Part shown: in pieces, positions 7,921-8,468 of the stretch
Position numbering within the stretch: the first letter of the stretch is position 1
Layout of the letters: each line of letters starts with the position of its first letter
From: Bacteroidota bacterium
Lineage (GTDB): Bacteria > Bacteroidota > Bacteroidia > Chitinophagales > Chitinophagaceae
Assembly (NCBI GenBank): GCA_029778965.1
Contig: JAKPBL010000065.1
Span: 1 to 8,468 of the forward strand
Direction: 5' to 3'
Length of the DNA stretch: 8,468 nt
Notes under the pieces: generated by a model
Told to the model about the DNA's origin: nothing
The model's database searches: none
Seen by the model: only the letters and a program-made list of their open reading frames with translations
Position numbers and translations under genes: made by a program

Positions 7921-8364
7921 ATGAATATACTAGCCATTACCCACCTGCTGTTGCTGGCGATCTTTTCGCCCCACCCTGCCGGGAAGCCCCTGCCCATTAC
8001 CGGCACCTGGAAGCTGATCAGCGGCACCCTTGAATCGGGAAAAGACATCGAAACAACCGACTACACCACCGGGAAATCATTTATCAAAGTGATCAACAGC
8101 ACTCACTTTGCTTTTTTCCTGCACGATATGGAAAAAGGAAAAGGCGCGCAACCCCTGTATTCAAGCGGAGGCGGCCGTTATACGCTGAAAGGCAACCAGT
8201 ACACCGAGCACCTCGAATATTGCAACGACAGGGAATGGGAAGGGCATGACTTCAGCTTTACCATTACCATCCGCAACGACACGCTTATTCAGACCGGCCG
8301 TGAAAAAATTGAGAGTGCAGGCATCGACCGCATCAACACCGAAAAATACGTAAGGCTCCGATAA
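7921..8364 (+). CDS. Small secreted lipocalin-like protein of unknown function
   Basis: The product has 147 residues. The N-terminus (about 1-20) is hydrophobic, including ILAITHLLLLAIF, and is probably a signal peptide; no lipobox cysteine is present. The mature part begins with GTW (28-30) followed by KLISGTLESG, the glycine-x-tryptophan start seen in lipocalin-like beta-barrel proteins of Bacteroidota, and alternating beta-strand-like segments continue to the end (SFTITIRNDTLIQTG, then EKYVRLR). Only one cysteine (101) is present. I do not recognise a specific family; DUF4488 and other lipocalin-like domains are possible. The gene starts 9 bp after the GH3 stop and its own stop shares a base with the next start (TAATG), so it is probably co-transcribed with both. 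A ligand-binding or envelope role is a guess. Confidence 0.72.
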   Translation: MNILAITHLLLLAIFSPHPAGKPLPITGTWKLISGTLESGKDIETTDYTTGKSFIKVINSTHFAFFLHDMEKGKGAQPLYSSGGGRYTLKGNQYTEHLEYCNDREWEGHDFSFTITIRNDTLIQTGREKIESAGIDRINTEKYVRLR

Positions 8365-8468
8365 TGCATAAGTTGCTGGTTTCTTTTTTCCTGCTTTGCT
8401 TTTGCTGGTTAACCACGCCGGCACAGGTAAATACGGTGTATAGTCCGCAGGGCCATTCACACAACGAC
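8364..8468 (+). CDS. Exported protein, 3' partial; possible GDPD/PI-PLC-like phosphodiesterase
   Basis: The first 35 codons of a gene run to the window edge. The ATG at 8364 shares its A with the upstream TAA stop, a coupled arrangement that supports the start. Residues 1-20 form a clear signal peptide: basic MHK, then a hydrophobic LLVSFFLLCFCWL core, with a probable cut near TPAQ. The mature protein then shows VYSPQGHSHND. A histidine-rich H(S/A)HNDY motif directly after the signal peptide is typical of Bacteroidota proteins annotated as glycerophosphodiester phosphodiesterase or phosphatidylinositol-specific phospholipase C-like, where the histidine belongs to the active site. With only this fragment visible the family is tentative. 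It continues the GH3 and lipocalin-like transcript. Confidence 0.62.
   Translation, partial: MHKLLVSFFLLCFCWLTTPAQVNTVYSPQGHSHND

Overview
The window looks like Bacteroidota chromosome, most likely family Chitinophagaceae. Reasons: the two-domain orphan FtsX-type permease is typical of that phylum, the AT-rich sequence ahead of the starts lacks Shine-Dalgarno motifs, the GC content is moderate (roughly half by eye), and there is a secreted GH3 enzyme with small secreted partners. The genus assignment is inference only. Coding density is very high. The largest gap between genes is 81 bp, so no stretch over 300 bases lacks a gene.

Region 1 (1-3324, + strand) is a tightly packed operon of four genes, with its promoter outside the window. 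In order they are: the 3' part of a DUF2249-ScdA_N-hemerythrin di-iron protein (RIC/YtfE family, Fe-S cluster repair); a DUF1858-DUF2249-DUF2249 protein; a 12-helix membrane protein with a heme-copper-oxidase/NnrS-like histidine pattern; and a small MIP18/DUF59 (SufT-like) Fe-S assembly factor. The second and third genes overlap by 8 bp and the third and fourth by 4 bp (ATGA). The content suggests a module for nitrosative or oxidative damage: repair of Fe-S clusters plus a membrane step that handles or senses nitric oxide or metal. The role of the membrane protein and of the DUF2249 proteins is inferred.

Region 2 (3340-5679, - strand) holds one 779-residue MacB/FtsX-type ABC permease. It converges on the operon with a 15-bp gap. 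No ATPase or membrane-fusion partner is visible.

Region 3 (5761-8468, + strand) starts from an 81-bp divergent intergenic region. It holds a secreted GH3 beta-xylosidase/beta-glucosidase-like enzyme, a small secreted lipocalin-like protein 9 bp later, and, sharing one base with that gene's stop, the first 35 codons of an exported protein whose mature start (HSHND) resembles the GDPD/PI-PLC-like family. These three are probably co-transcribed and act in the periplasm or outside the cell.

No RNA genes, mobile elements, CRISPR arrays or long repeats were seen.
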